The notes: generated from the letters alone by a model not told the origin. A DNA stretch of 55,299 nucleotides from an uncultured Bacteroidia bacterium (GCA_943787465.1 CALSMN010000010.1:1-55299); one strand, 5' to 3'; positions 28,471 through 37,917 are shown, counted from the first letter of the stretch. Numbers and translations: made by a program.

Positions 28471-29718
28471 ATGAATGATAGAACACAACGTGTAGCTGGC
28501 AAATTGATGCGCTACGTTCAGGTAGATACACAAAGTGACCCTGAAAGCAACACATTTCCAAGTACTGAAAAACAAAAAAACTTAAGTAGGCTATTGGTGG
28601 AAGAACTTTTAGCTATGGGTATTCAGGATGCGATGATGGATGAGTGGGGGTATGTATTTGCAACCATACCTAGCAATTCATCCAAGGATAATATTCCCAC
28701 GGTTTGTTTCTGTTCGCATGTTGATACAGCGCCAGATTGTAGTGGAGCTCACGTGAAACCCATTTTACATCGAAAATATCAAGGTCAGGATCTGGTTTTG
28801 CCCGATGATAGGACACAAGTAATTCGTCTGAAAGATCATCCGTACTTAAAAGAGCGGATTGGTGATGATATCATCACCGCCAGCGGTAAAACATTACTTG
28901 GGGCTGATGATAAAGCCGGTGTAGCTATTATCATGCAACTCGCTGAAGAATTAATTCATCATTCAAACGTATTGCATGGCAATGTCCGGATATTATTTAC
29001 ACCGGATGAAGAAGTAGGGAGAGGAGTAGATCACCTGGATATGAAAAAATTAAATGCAGATGTAGGATATACCTTGGATGGTGGACCAAGAGGATCGTTA
29101 GAGGGCGATACGTTTTCTGCTAATTCCATGACCATTCGGTTTAAGGGGGTTAGTGCTCATCCAGGATATGCAAAAGGAAAAATGGTAAATGCTGTAAAAG
29201 TGATGAGTCATTTTTTGGAGCAATTACCCAAGGACCATTTTTCGCCCGAGACTACTCAAGGTAACGAGGGATTTGTCCATCCATACAATTTAAAAGGTCA
29301 ATTAGAGGAATCGAGTGTCGATTTTTTAATACGGGATTTTACAACAGAGCAGTTGATTCAACACCAAGAGCGTCTAATTACCCTATGTGAGCAGACCTGT
29401 AGTCAGTATCCAGGGGCAAGTTATACTACAGAAATACACGAACAGTACCGCAACATGCGCGAGGTACTGGATCAGCACCCCTACATAGAAGCAAATGCTC
29501 TATTGGCCATGAAAAGAATTGGAATAGAGCCAAGAAGAGATTGGGTACGAGGAGGAACCGATGGTTCTCGCTTGTCATTCATGGGACTTCCATGTCCCAA
29601 TTTATTTACAGGGGAAATGGCCATTCATAGCAAGCACGAGTATGTGAGTGTGCAAGATATGGAGGCAGCAGTTAAAACCTGTATAGAAATACTTAAAGTG
29701 TATGAGGAGGGTAGCTAG
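28471..29718 (+). CDS. pepT: Peptidase T (tripeptide aminopeptidase)
   Basis: 415 aa M20-family zinc aminopeptidase. Metal and catalytic residues in SHVDTAPD (His, Asp), LLGADDKAG (bridging Asp), FTPDEEVGRGVD (catalytic Glu pair) and the late SKHEY His. A dimerisation domain (from about 205) begins SANSMTIRFKGVSAHPG. Cytoplasmic; releases N-terminal residues from tripeptides. Confidence 0.94.
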   Translation: MNDRTQRVAGKLMRYVQVDTQSDPESNTFPSTEKQKNLSRLLVEELLAMGIQDAMMDEWGYVFATIPSNSSKDNIPTVCFCSHVDTAPDCSGAHVKPILHRKYQGQDLVLPDDRTQVIRLKDHPYLKERIGDDIITASGKTLLGADDKAGVAIIMQLAEELIHHSNVLHGNVRILFTPDEEVGRGVDHLDMKKLNADVGYTLDGGPRGSLEGDTFSANSMTIRFKGVSAHPGYAKGKMVNAVKVMSHFLEQLPKDHFSPETTQGNEGFVHPYNLKGQLEESSVDFLIRDFTTEQLIQHQERLITLCEQTCSQYPGASYTTEIHEQYRNMREVLDQHPYIEANALLAMKRIGIEPRRDWVRGGTDGSRLSFMGLPCPNLFTGEMAIHSKHEYVSVQDMEAAVKTCIEILKVYEEGS

Positions 29719-29781
29719 TAGCTAATTAAATTCGTGGTTTCAGCTTATAAAAGTAACATTTAGATTATGATATACTCCGTT

Positions 29782-30369
29782 ATGAAGAATTCATTTTTTA
29801 TACTTTTAATTATAATGATTGGATGCAATGATAATAGTATCTCTGGGTTTACCGCTAGTGAAATTAAAGAGCCAGATCAAAGAATATTGATCAAATTCGA
29901 GCATTTCAAATCAGACTTTGATGTCTATTGGCATGATGAAGAAAAAATGGCTTCACTAGCACTTTCTAAATCAAAATTTAGTGAAGAACAAAAACAAAAT
30001 TTATTCAATTCGCTTGGTAAGGATTTGTACAGTGAGGATATTGTCTCTGTTTCTGTATACAGTAAAAGCATAGGGGATTCCATGAGTCTGAGTTCTCCTT
30101 CAACGATGGGGCTATTAATTTTTTCTTTAGACAACGGTTATCTGACGGCTAGGTTGTTTTCTTATGAACAGAATGAATTAAAAAAAGTAGTTGAATCTAA
30201 AGTATCTTTTATTTCTACAAATGATATTGTAAATGCAGGTGAATTGATTTCAGGTATTCATCGTAGCAGTACTTTGTATTCTTTTGCATTTATAGATTAT
30301 GTTCGGGTTCCCAAACCCATGCTTAATCAACCTATCTTATCGGAATTATTGGAGGGGATAAAGCGTTGA
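29782..30369 (+). CDS. Hypothetical lipoprotein
   Basis: 195 aa from ATG 29782; the ATG at 29767 would put five residues before a normal signal peptide. Lipobox MIGC (Cys at about residue 15). The rest is a soluble mixed domain without motifs I recognise. Same strand as pepT with a 63-bp gap. Confidence 0.6.
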   Translation: MKNSFFILLIIMIGCNDNSISGFTASEIKEPDQRILIKFEHFKSDFDVYWHDEEKMASLALSKSKFSEEQKQNLFNSLGKDLYSEDIVSVSVYSKSIGDSMSLSSPSTMGLLIFSLDNGYLTARLFSYEQNELKKVVESKVSFISTNDIVNAGELISGIHRSSTLYSFAFIDYVRVPKPMLNQPILSELLEGIKR

Positions 30370-30390
30370 AGAAGATTCAGAATAATCTAT

Positions 30391-30597
30391 CTATACAACT
30401 TTTTCACTTTTGCACTCTTCCGTTGGCATGGCTCCACACAGGGTACAGGCTGTTCCTTCTTCCTGCATCATGGGGTTTTTGCCAGCACAACCTCCTCTAA
30501 CTTCTCCATCTTTTACTAAGAATACACGAATAGCCATGCCAATAATAGCGATAGACATTACGGCTAGTATGATTCCTAAAAGGGGTAAAAATGACAT
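30391..30597 (-). CDS. Small Cys-rich membrane protein, NqrM-like
   Basis: 68 aa. One N-terminal membrane helix (about 5-27) followed by a short polar tail with four cysteines (GGCAGKNP, GTACTLCGAMPTEEC). This is the design of NqrM (DUF539), which helps install the Fe site between NqrD and NqrE. Similar proteins of about 70 aa are common in Bacteroidota. Assignment is by architecture and by nearness (2 kb) to the nqr operon, not by strict motif match. Own promoter at 30616-30623. Confidence 0.5.
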   Translation of the reverse strand: MSFLPLLGIILAVMSIAIIGMAIRVFLVKDGEVRGGCAGKNPMMQEEGTACTLCGAMPTEECKSEKVV

Positions 30598-30615
30598 ATA
30601 TTAAATTAAAGATTA

Positions 30616-30623
30616 CAAAGATA
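30616..30623 (-). promoter_or_regulatory. -7 element TATCTTTG (minus strand)
   Basis: Exact TAnnTTTG on the minus strand (CAAAGATA on plus), 18 nt upstream of the small Cys-rich gene's ATG. Confidence 0.5.
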
Positions 30624-30729
30624 TACTACATTAATGGGTATTTATCACACTAGAATTGAAACTAGGGTATAATTCAATCATTTTTGAGTCATATTGAGAT
30701 TTTAAGTTCTTTTTTTAGCCATGTAATTG

Positions 30730-30737
30730 TATTTTCG
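30730..30737 (+). promoter_or_regulatory. Candidate -7 element TATTTTCG
   Basis: One mismatch to TAnnTTTG, 19 nt before the ATG at 30757. Rules out the longer reading frame from TTG 30727. Confidence 0.4.
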
Positions 30738-30756
30738 TATTGACTTTTTACAGCCT

Positions 30757-30984
30757 ATGGAATCATCAACTCAAAAAATAAATCAGTTCATCACCCCATT
30801 AAAATTGATTTTAATACTTGTTTCATTGAATTTCATTTCTATCTATATTGTGTACTCTAATACTAAATCGTCAGATACAGTGATATATACTAACCAAGAA
30901 GAAATCATAGAAAATAAGTATATCCATGCTGGAGCACTCGTTTTAGACTGGAGTTATTCCATGCTCCGTTACTTTAAAAAATAA
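30757..30984 (+). CDS. Small single-pass membrane protein, unknown
   Basis: 75 aa from ATG 30757. One membrane segment (about 17-34), then a mostly polar part ending in Lys. No recognised family. Lies 70 bp ahead of the lytS-type gene on the same strand, which has its own promoter. Confidence 0.45.
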   Translation: MESSTQKINQFITPLKLILILVSLNFISIYIVYSNTKSSDTVIYTNQEEIIENKYIHAGALVLDWSYSMLRYFKK

Positions 30985-31034
30985 ATTTCACTCTTTTATT
31001 CCAATTTGATCGGGTAATTCGCATGAAGTTCAAT

Positions 31035-31042
31035 TAAATTTG
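31035..31042 (+). promoter_or_regulatory. -7 element TAAATTTG for the LytS/LytTR operon
   Basis: Exact TAnnTTTG match, 12 nt before ATG 31055. The TTG start at 31040 would lie inside it. Confidence 0.55.
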
Positions 31043-31054
31043 GACTATTATACC

Positions 31055-32125
31055 ATGACTTATTCATCCAATTCCTTAGTCAATTCTAAATTGTATTTAT
31101 GGATTACGCGTTACAATATTCACCATATTGTACTTTGGATACTATACTTCTTTTTTTGGGTATTGGTTCTTAGCCCAGGTATTACGCCATTAGATTTCTA
31201 TATCAACTCGTTGGTAATCGTTTCGATACATGCAGTGATTAGCTATTTTAATATGTATGTACTGCTGCCGTTGTTTCTTCAGAAAAGAGCTTATTTTTTG
31301 TATTTGTTGGCGATTACACTTGCCCTATTACTGGGTGCTTTTACAGAATCGGCAGTATTCTCAATGATATCTACTCTTGGTCCTGAAGATAAGCGTGCAT
31401 TATTATCCATTCGGTTTATTCTGAATGCAATCATGGGAGTTACGTATACCGTTGCGGTTACGATGAGTTTAAAATTGGTAAAACATTGGTATGAAAAAGA
31501 GAAATTAACCAAGGAGTTAGAAATCATTAATACAGAAACCGAGTTAAAATATTTAAAGTCACAAATTAATCCTCATTTTTTGTTCAATAGCTTAAACAGT
31601 ATTTATGCCCTTGCACTCAAAAAATCAGATCTCACACCTACATTAATTTTAAAGTTAAGCGATATACTTCGCTATATTTTGTATGAAGGGAGTGAACGTA
31701 AAGTGAGTCTAGATCAAGAATTGAAATATCTTCAAAGTTATATAGACCTTGAAAAGGTAAGACATGGTAATCGAATGAAACTAAATATTTCAATCAGCGG
31801 AGATACAGGTAGACACGAAATTGCCCCCATGCTATTAATTCCATTTGTAGAAAATAGTTTTAAACATGGTTTGGGAAAAGATATGGCAGATGGTTTTGTA
31901 ACGATTAAAATTGAAATGGAGAACAGTGATTGTTTGTTTGAAATTACAAATAGTAAACCTGTAGCCGGTTCTGAGATTAAAAATAAGGATGACTACCTGG
32001 GCGGTATTGGATTGAAAAATGTTCAAAAACGATTGAAATTACTATATCCGAGCAAACATAAAATTGACTTTTCTGAGTCTCAAACAGAATATAAAGTAAA
32101 CTTAAAAATAAATTTAGTACGATGA
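31055..32125 (+). CDS. LytS-type sensor histidine kinase
   Basis: 356 aa. Four N-terminal membrane segments (about 22-45, 52-75, 82-108, 118-140), then a His_kinase domain with phospho-acceptor His in QINPHFLFNSLNSIYAL, and an ATPase domain with N box VPFVENSFKHGL and G box GGIGLKNVQKRL. Phosphorylates the regulator encoded next; the ATGA overlap makes them one operon. Signal unknown. Confidence 0.88.
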   Translation: MTYSSNSLVNSKLYLWITRYNIHHIVLWILYFFFWVLVLSPGITPLDFYINSLVIVSIHAVISYFNMYVLLPLFLQKRAYFLYLLAITLALLLGAFTESAVFSMISTLGPEDKRALLSIRFILNAIMGVTYTVAVTMSLKLVKHWYEKEKLTKELEIINTETELKYLKSQINPHFLFNSLNSIYALALKKSDLTPTLILKLSDILRYILYEGSERKVSLDQELKYLQSYIDLEKVRHGNRMKLNISISGDTGRHEIAPMLLIPFVENSFKHGLGKDMADGFVTIKIEMENSDCLFEITNSKPVAGSEIKNKDDYLGGIGLKNVQKRLKLLYPSKHKIDFSESQTEYKVNLKINLVR

Positions 32126-32832
32126 ATTGCATAGCATTAGATGATGAACCACTCGCTCTTGATATTATAGAAGCGTATGTACATAAACACCCAGAACTCA
32201 CCCTTGTAGCACGCTGTAACACAGCCCAAGAAGCTTTCGATGCACTAAGTGCCATGTCGGTTGATTTGCTTTTTCTAGATATAGAAATGCCAGGAGTAAC
32301 GGGTCTTAATTTTATTCGGTCACTGAAAGACAAACCGTTGTTTATTTTCACTACAGCTTACTCTGAATACGCAGTTGATGGGTTTGAATTGGATGCTATA
32401 GATTATTTATTGAAACCCATTGCATACGATCGTTTTGAGAAAGCAGTAGATAAAGCTAAAGAATATTACATGATTAAGCAAAATGCAGACGTTTCTGAAT
32501 CTGACCTAGAAAACGATTTTATTTTTGTAAAAGCCAATCAACAACTGATAAAAGTAGCATACAGTGAAATTATGTATGTGGAAGCTTTTGCAGATTATGT
32601 AAAAATATTTTTTAGTGATCGTAAAATTATTACCCTTCAAACCATGAAAAAAATGGAATCCAAATTACCTTCTTCCATGTTTAGTCGCGTACATCGATCG
32701 TTCATTGTTAATCGTAATTTTGTCGATTCATTTTCAACATCCCTGTGTGAGGTAAATGGAGTAAAAATACCCATGGGGAAAAACTATAAAAATGATTTTT
32801 TAACTGTTATGAATACAAACCCACAACTCTAA
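32122..32832 (+). CDS. LytTR-family response regulator
   Basis: 236 aa. Receiver domain (1-120) with acidic pocket DDEP, phospho-acceptor Asp in FLDIEMPG, Thr in FTTAYSEYA and Lys in LLKPI. LytTR DNA-binding domain at about 132-232 (FVKANQQLIKV, YVEAFADYVKIFF, RVHRSFIVN). Overlaps its kinase by 4 nt and mazG by one. Confidence 0.93.
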   Translation: MNCIALDDEPLALDIIEAYVHKHPELTLVARCNTAQEAFDALSAMSVDLLFLDIEMPGVTGLNFIRSLKDKPLFIFTTAYSEYAVDGFELDAIDYLLKPIAYDRFEKAVDKAKEYYMIKQNADVSESDLENDFIFVKANQQLIKVAYSEIMYVEAFADYVKIFFSDRKIITLQTMKKMESKLPSSMFSRVHRSFIVNRNFVDSFSTSLCEVNGVKIPMGKNYKNDFLTVMNTNPQL

Positions 32833-33587
32833 TGGATCCTCGACTTAAAGCATTTGAACGATTACTTACCATCATGGATGAACTTCGGGAACAATGTCCT
32901 TGGGATAAAAAACAAACCAATGAAACGTTACGTCACTTGACTTTGGAGGAGGCCTATGAACTCAGCGATGCTCTGTTGGATGGGAATAATGAAGAGATAA
33001 AAAAGGAACTGGGTGATTTATTTTTACATCTGGTCTTTTATTCAAAAATAGGTTCTGAGAAGCAGGCCTTTGATATTACCGATGTATTGAATTCGATTTG
33101 TGAAAAACTGATTTATCGTCATCCTCATATTTATAGTGATGTGAAGGTGAAAAATGAAGAAGAAGTCAAACAAAATTGGGAACAATTAAAATTAAAAGAA
33201 GGGAATAAATCGGTTTTAGGGGGAGTGCCTCAAAGTTTGCCAAGTATTATTAAGGCTTCAAGAATGCAGGATAAGGCTGCTCAAGTTGGGTTTGACTGGC
33301 CTTCCAAAGCTCAGGTATGGGATAAGGTAGAGGAAGAATTACAAGAATTTAAAGATGCAACGGAGGCGTATAAACAAGAAGAGTTTGGTGATTTATTATT
33401 CAGTTTAATTAACTACGCTCGTTGGCTCAATATTAATCCAGATGATGCCCTAGAATCTACCAACAGAAAATTCAAATTTAGATTTGAGGCAATAGAAAAA
33501 TATGCACTTGAAAGTAACTTAAACTTAGAAGAAATGACGCTTCAAGAGATGGATAAAGTATGGGATCAAGCCAAAAAAATAAGATAA
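32832..33587 (+). CDS. mazG: Nucleoside triphosphate pyrophosphohydrolase MazG
   Basis: 251 aa with two MazG domains. N-terminal CPWDKKQTNETLRHLTLEEAYEL, first metal site KKELGDLFLHLVFYS, second EEFGDLLFSLINYARWLN. Hydrolyses NTPs to NMPs, clearing abnormal nucleotides. Joined to the two-component operon by a one-base overlap. Confidence 0.94.
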   Translation: MDPRLKAFERLLTIMDELREQCPWDKKQTNETLRHLTLEEAYELSDALLDGNNEEIKKELGDLFLHLVFYSKIGSEKQAFDITDVLNSICEKLIYRHPHIYSDVKVKNEEEVKQNWEQLKLKEGNKSVLGGVPQSLPSIIKASRMQDKAAQVGFDWPSKAQVWDKVEEELQEFKDATEAYKQEEFGDLLFSLINYARWLNINPDDALESTNRKFKFRFEAIEKYALESNLNLEEMTLQEMDKVWDQAKKIR

Positions 33588-33645
33588 TTGATATATCACC
33601 CATCAATCCAATATGCTTACATACGATTTAGTTCAAGTCTAAAGT

Positions 33646-33653
33646 TATATTTG
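33646..33653 (+). promoter_or_regulatory. -7 element TATATTTG for the T9SS plug gene
   Basis: Exact TAnnTTTG match, 17 nt before ATG 33671. Confidence 0.55.
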
Positions 33654-33670
33654 AATATAATTAATTTTTA

Positions 33671-34936
33671 ATGAAGTTTTCTCTTTCATTTTTGAGTATG
33701 TTGAGTTGGTTTACAATGGTTGGGCAAACTCAGGTGTATGATAATACCAATTATGACGATAAGATAGCAACAGTAATTCTACAAAAGAATATTACTATTT
33801 ATGATCCATTGCCTATACTGACATTGAATAGTAGTGAAACCTTAAAGCTTTCTTTTGATATGTTAGAAGCTCAGAATGAATTTTTAAATTATTCATTTGT
33901 TCATTGTGATAGAAACTGGCAGCCAAGTAATCTTCAAGCTATGGATTATGTCAACGGGAACACGATGGGTGAGATAACCAATTATAAATTTTCTACGAAT
34001 ACGTATCAAACGTATACCCATTATTCATTGAATTTTCCAACTACGGATATGGAGATTACAAAAAGTGGCAATTATATCCTTAAAATTTATCGCAATTTTG
34101 ATGAGGAAGATGTTTTATTAACTAGACGATTCATGGTGGTTGATCCGCAAACTAAAGTGACAGCTACCATCAAAAGTGCAACTAATCCAGAATATCGATT
34201 TACCCATCAGGAAGTAGATTTTACCGTAAATTATCAAGGTTTTACTATTCCTAATCCATTTAATGATGTGAGTGTAACTATCCTTCAAAATAATAGTTGG
34301 AATAATAGCATACAACATCTCAAACCTTTGTTTGTAAACGGTAACGAGCTCAGTTTTAATTATGAAAATGAAAATATCTTACCTGGAACCAATGAATTTC
34401 GATTTTTTGATATCCGGTCACTTCGATTTTATAGTAATAATGTAGTAAAAAAATATACAGATTCTCTTCAAAATGCTGTATTAAGACCAGAAGAATCCAA
34501 GGCGCATCTCAATTATGTGCGTTGGTTAGATTACAATGGTAAACGCGATATTTTTAATTCAGATGGAATGAATTTAGTTGAAGACGGTGACTATGCAAAA
34601 ATTCATTTTTATTTTAAATCCAATGATTTGTCAGATTTAGGGGAAGTTTATTTGTACGGCGAGTTTACAGATTGGCAGCTTCAAGAGCAGTACAAAATGG
34701 ATTATTTTCCTGATTATTCAATGTATGGCTGTTCCGTTTTATTAAAACAGAGTTATTACAACTATCATATTGTTTTGAAGGATAAAAATGGGGATATAGA
34801 CTACACATTTACAGAGGGTAATCATCAAGAAACAGAAAATGATTACACCATTTTAGTATATCACAAAAATGTATTTTATGGTTACGATGAGATCATTGGG
34901 GTTTTACATCGAAATTCAAATACGTTAAATAAATAG
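33671..34936 (+). CDS. DUF5103 protein, type IX secretion system plug
   Basis: 421 aa. Signal peptide to about VGQT (residue 20), then the beta-sandwich DUF5103 sequence (SFVHCDRNWQPSNL, GNYILKIYRN, LPGTNEFRFFDIRSLRFYSNNV, and a late LYGEFTDWQ). In Flavobacterium johnsoniae the plug closes the periplasmic end of the SprA translocon when PorV is not bound. A T9SS role follows from family membership. Confidence 0.87.
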   Translation: MKFSLSFLSMLSWFTMVGQTQVYDNTNYDDKIATVILQKNITIYDPLPILTLNSSETLKLSFDMLEAQNEFLNYSFVHCDRNWQPSNLQAMDYVNGNTMGEITNYKFSTNTYQTYTHYSLNFPTTDMEITKSGNYILKIYRNFDEEDVLLTRRFMVVDPQTKVTATIKSATNPEYRFTHQEVDFTVNYQGFTIPNPFNDVSVTILQNNSWNNSIQHLKPLFVNGNELSFNYENENILPGTNEFRFFDIRSLRFYSNNVVKKYTDSLQNAVLRPEESKAHLNYVRWLDYNGKRDIFNSDGMNLVEDGDYAKIHFYFKSNDLSDLGEVYLYGEFTDWQLQEQYKMDYFPDYSMYGCSVLLKQSYYNYHIVLKDKNGDIDYTFTEGNHQETENDYTILVYHKNVFYGYDEIIGVLHRNSNTLNK

Positions 34937-34957
34937 TAAATTTTCAGGCAGGATTTC

Positions 34958-34965
34958 TATTTTCG
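34958..34965 (+). promoter_or_regulatory. Candidate -7 element TATTTTCG
   Basis: One mismatch to TAnnTTTG, 10 nt before the dprA-remnant ATG at 34976. Likely drives the dprA remnant and queA. Confidence 0.45.
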
Positions 34966-34975
34966 CTATTCTGAC

Positions 34976-35270
34976 ATGGATAACGATATAGTCTATAAAA
35001 TGGCATTGACACAAATTCCACTTGTGGGTGCTAAAACAGCGAAAAATTTGATAGGGTATTGTGGGGGAGTCAAAGAAATATATAATAAATCTGTTGCGTT
35101 ATTAAAAAAAGGTCTGGACTATAATTCAAAACAGTGGAGGTATCGGTATTGATGAATTAGTACATAAATCGGGTTTTGAATCTAGCTTGTTAGCTATAAC
35201 TTTGCTGGAGTTAGAAATGAAAAACTGCATCCTCAGTTTGCCCGGAAAGAGATATAAATCCATAGCGTGA
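34976..35270 (+). pseudogene. dprA: dprA remnant with large internal deletion
   Basis: The first 58 codons read as the DprA N-terminus (YKMALTQIPLVGAKTAKNLI) and stop at 35150-35152. In another frame, from about 35130 to the TGA at 35268, the DNA encodes the DprA C-terminal winged helix (GIDELVHKSG, LLELEMKNCILSLPGKRYK). Full-length DprA has about 370 aa; the whole Rossmann domain that loads RecA on incoming DNA is gone. A true deletion, far too large for a sequencing slip. The remnant stop overlaps the queA GTG. Confidence 0.88.
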
Positions 35271-36454
35271 ATTCCATAAAAAAATCAGATTTTTCTTTTG
35301 AATTAGCCGAAGAACAGATAGCTAAATATCCACTAGAGCAACGCGATCAATCTAAACTGCTATGTTATAAAAATGGCGTAATATCTCATCATGTTTTTAC
35401 CGATGTTGCATCTTTAATTCAGCCCAACACCTTACTGGTGATGAATAATGCTAAAGTCATACCTGCTCGATTATATTTTAAACGAAGCACAGGAGCACAG
35501 ATTGAGGTCTTACTCTTGGAACCTTTTTTGCCTAGCAGTTATGAAGAGGCATTCATAGCCAATTCATCGTGCCAATGGAAATGCATGGTTGGAAATAGTA
35601 AAAAGTGGAAAAATGAGGAATCTATTGACTTACTGAATCAACCAGAACTTTTACAAGCAAAATGGATCCATAGAGAAGAGGGTATTGTTGAATTTACGTG
35701 GTCCAATGGTCTACCCTTTACTTCTCTTTTGCATAATATTGGGGAATTACCTTTGCCACCTTATCTAAATCGCAAAACAGAACAGCAAGATAATCAAACC
35801 TATCAAACGGTATTTGCAAAAAATGAAGGTTCAGTTGCGGCACCTACTGCAGGTCTTCATTTTACACATGAAGTATTAGGAAATTTATCAGCACGTGGAG
35901 CTGTGATACAGGAAGTGACTCTACATGTGGGTGCAGGTACATTTTTGCCTGTAAAAACGGATGATGTTTTAGATCACGCCATGCATCGAGAATTTTTTGA
36001 GGTGACTCTGGATGCAATCGATGGATTGATTAATCATACGCATAGAATTGCAGTAGGAACAACTAGCTTGCGAGTATTGGAAAGTTTATATTGGATTGGG
36101 GTGCAATTAATTGAGGGGAATCATTCCTTATTTGTTCCCAAATTATATCCCTATGAGTCTGAATCAATATATCCATTTATCGATGCCTGCAAGGAGATCA
36201 AGAACTATATGTTAACCCAGAATTTATCCATCCTTTCAGCAGCTACTGAAATTCTTATTTTACCGCATTACACCATTCGAAGTATAGATGCTATGATTAC
36301 TAATTTTCACTTGCCAGAGAGCACCTTATTGATGCTAATTGCAAGCATAGTTGGGGAGGATTGGAAAATGATATATGAGACTGCCAAATGGAATCGTTAC
36401 CGATTTTTAAGTTACGGTGACAGTAGTATTTTGTTTATGCCAAAGAAGCAATAG
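35267..36454 (+). CDS. queA: S-adenosylmethionine:tRNA ribosyltransferase-isomerase
   Basis: 395 aa from GTG 35267. Makes epoxyqueuosine on tRNA after Tgt. Motifs: YPLEQRDQSKLL, VMNNAKVIPARL, GSVAAPTAGLHFT, LHVGAGTFLPVKTDD, HAMHREFFEV, VGTTSLRVLES and TNFHLPESTLLML. Somewhat longer than the ~355-aa proteobacterial enzyme. Overlaps the dprA remnant and, tail to tail, the decarboxylase by 20 bp. Confidence 0.93.
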   Translation: MNSIKKSDFSFELAEEQIAKYPLEQRDQSKLLCYKNGVISHHVFTDVASLIQPNTLLVMNNAKVIPARLYFKRSTGAQIEVLLLEPFLPSSYEEAFIANSSCQWKCMVGNSKKWKNEESIDLLNQPELLQAKWIHREEGIVEFTWSNGLPFTSLLHNIGELPLPPYLNRKTEQQDNQTYQTVFAKNEGSVAAPTAGLHFTHEVLGNLSARGAVIQEVTLHVGAGTFLPVKTDDVLDHAMHREFFEVTLDAIDGLINHTHRIAVGTTSLRVLESLYWIGVQLIEGNHSLFVPKLYPYESESIYPFIDACKEIKNYMLTQNLSILSAATEILILPHYTIRSIDAMITNFHLPESTLLMLIASIVGEDWKMIYETAKWNRYRFLSYGDSSILFMPKKQ

Positions 36455-37832
36455 TTTGGTTATTTTCTATTTTTTTGGCTCCTCTTTCTAGTACCTGAAA
36501 AAAGTGTAAAATATCTTTCTCCGTGTTATTGGCATTAATTGTTATCAATCGAACAAACTCATCTTCTTGAAATTTGCCATATCCAACCATAGCAGAGGCA
36601 TCTTCATACAACAAAGTGCATAATTTATCAGCAGGAACTGCTTTATAATTAAAACAAATAGAAATGGAATTAGGGTGGCTATATAAGGTGTAGTCGGGGT
36701 GATTGGTAATATAATTTCTAGCCACATCAGCGAGATAAAATTGGTGGTCTATTATTTTTTCGAGACCATTATTGCCTACAGATTTCCACAAAGTCCAAAA
36801 TTTAAGCGCATCGTTCCTTCGTCCACATTGAATACTTGTTTTTCCTAAATCGAATTCATCAGTATTGGTTTGGTAAAGGTAATCCGCATCATTGCTGAAC
36901 GATTTGGATAAATGTGCCTTGTCTTTTGCTATAATAATCGAACAACTTAGGGGGGTGCCTAACATTTTGTGAGCGTTAAAACTGAAACTATCACTAAGTT
37001 CAATTCCTTGGACTAGTGATCGGTATTTTTGGCTAAAAATAACACCACCACAGTATGCGCCATCAACGTGAAGCCAAAGATTATATTTTTTACATATTTC
37101 ACTGATGGCACCAATAGTGTCAAATGCCCCCAGTACGGTTGTTCCTGCCGTCGCATTAACGAAAAAAGGAAAATGGCCTGCATTCAAGTCCTTTTCAATT
37201 GTTAGTTCTAATTCCTGAGTATCCATTTGTCCCAATGGATTTGCTTTGATATAACGAACTTGTTTTCGGCCTATGCCAGCAAAAGCAGCATTTTTAGGGA
37301 TAGAATAATGCGATTCGGCTGAGGTATATACGATCATTTTGGTGGTTACACCCTCATTTCGAGTAGAATCAATAGCAGCATCTCTAGCCATGACTAACCC
37401 CATGAAATTACACATACTTCCACCTGGAGCTATCGTTCCATCGGCAGTTTCTGGATAATTAATAAGTTGGATCACTTTGTGCATGATCGCTTTTTCAATT
37501 CCAGCTTGAGGGCCTGCTACTTTGTAGGTATACATACTATTATTGAGCATGACAGCCAATAAATCACCCACAACGGCTTTGGGTTGTCTGCCTCCAAACA
37601 GTTGATTAAAAAATAATTTAGAAGCAGTTTTTGGAGTAAAATCCATCAATTGTTCGATGAGCCTTTGCCAGGCATCATCGTCCATGCCCTGATCTTTAAA
37701 ATTCAGATCAAGATGATCAATTACATGATCTGTTGAGATGGGTTTTACAACGGGATTTTTTTCTTCATCGATTAATAATTTTTCGACAATTTGATTGAAA
37801 AAATGAAGTTCTTTTTGCATAAATGAGTTCAA
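36435..37832 (-). CDS. PLP-dependent decarboxylase of the GAD/CSAD group, probable cysteine sulfinate decarboxylase
   Basis: 465 aa. Group II PLP decarboxylase: AGTTVLGAFD, LWLHVDGAYCGG, PLP lysine in SFSFNAHKMLGTPLSCS, and the GAD/CSAD-type TSIQCGRRNDALKFWTLWKS. These stretches resemble animal CSAD and GAD more than the bacterial GadB type. Glutamate, aspartate or cysteine sulfinate are all possible, but the divergent neighbour is a cysteine dioxygenase, whose product is cysteine sulfinate; together they would make hypotaurine. The family is sure; the substrate is inferred from context. Confidence 0.8.
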   Translation of the reverse strand: MNSFMQKELHFFNQIVEKLLIDEEKNPVVKPISTDHVIDHLDLNFKDQGMDDDAWQRLIEQLMDFTPKTASKLFFNQLFGGRQPKAVVGDLLAVMLNNSMYTYKVAGPQAGIEKAIMHKVIQLINYPETADGTIAPGGSMCNFMGLVMARDAAIDSTRNEGVTTKMIVYTSAESHYSIPKNAAFAGIGRKQVRYIKANPLGQMDTQELELTIEKDLNAGHFPFFVNATAGTTVLGAFDTIGAISEICKKYNLWLHVDGAYCGGVIFSQKYRSLVQGIELSDSFSFNAHKMLGTPLSCSIIIAKDKAHLSKSFSNDADYLYQTNTDEFDLGKTSIQCGRRNDALKFWTLWKSVGNNGLEKIIDHQFYLADVARNYITNHPDYTLYSHPNSISICFNYKAVPADKLCTLLYEDASAMVGYGKFQEDEFVRLITINANNTEKDILHFFQVLERGAKKIENNQTIASLA

Positions 37833-37899
37833 TATTTACTCGAATAAATGGCATAACCAAGTTTTTCCGATTTTTAATAAAAAATGCTCAAAAAATGCA

Positions 37900-37917
37900 A
37901 AAAAAGGTACCTTTTTT
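37900..37917. repeat. Perfect palindrome in the decarboxylase/dioxygenase divergent region
   Basis: AAAAAAGGTACCTTTTTT, perfectly self-complementary, centred 23 bp upstream of the cysteine dioxygenase -7 box. Position suits an operator or a bent-DNA element controlling one or both divergent genes. It is upstream of both, so it is not their terminator. Confidence 0.5.
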
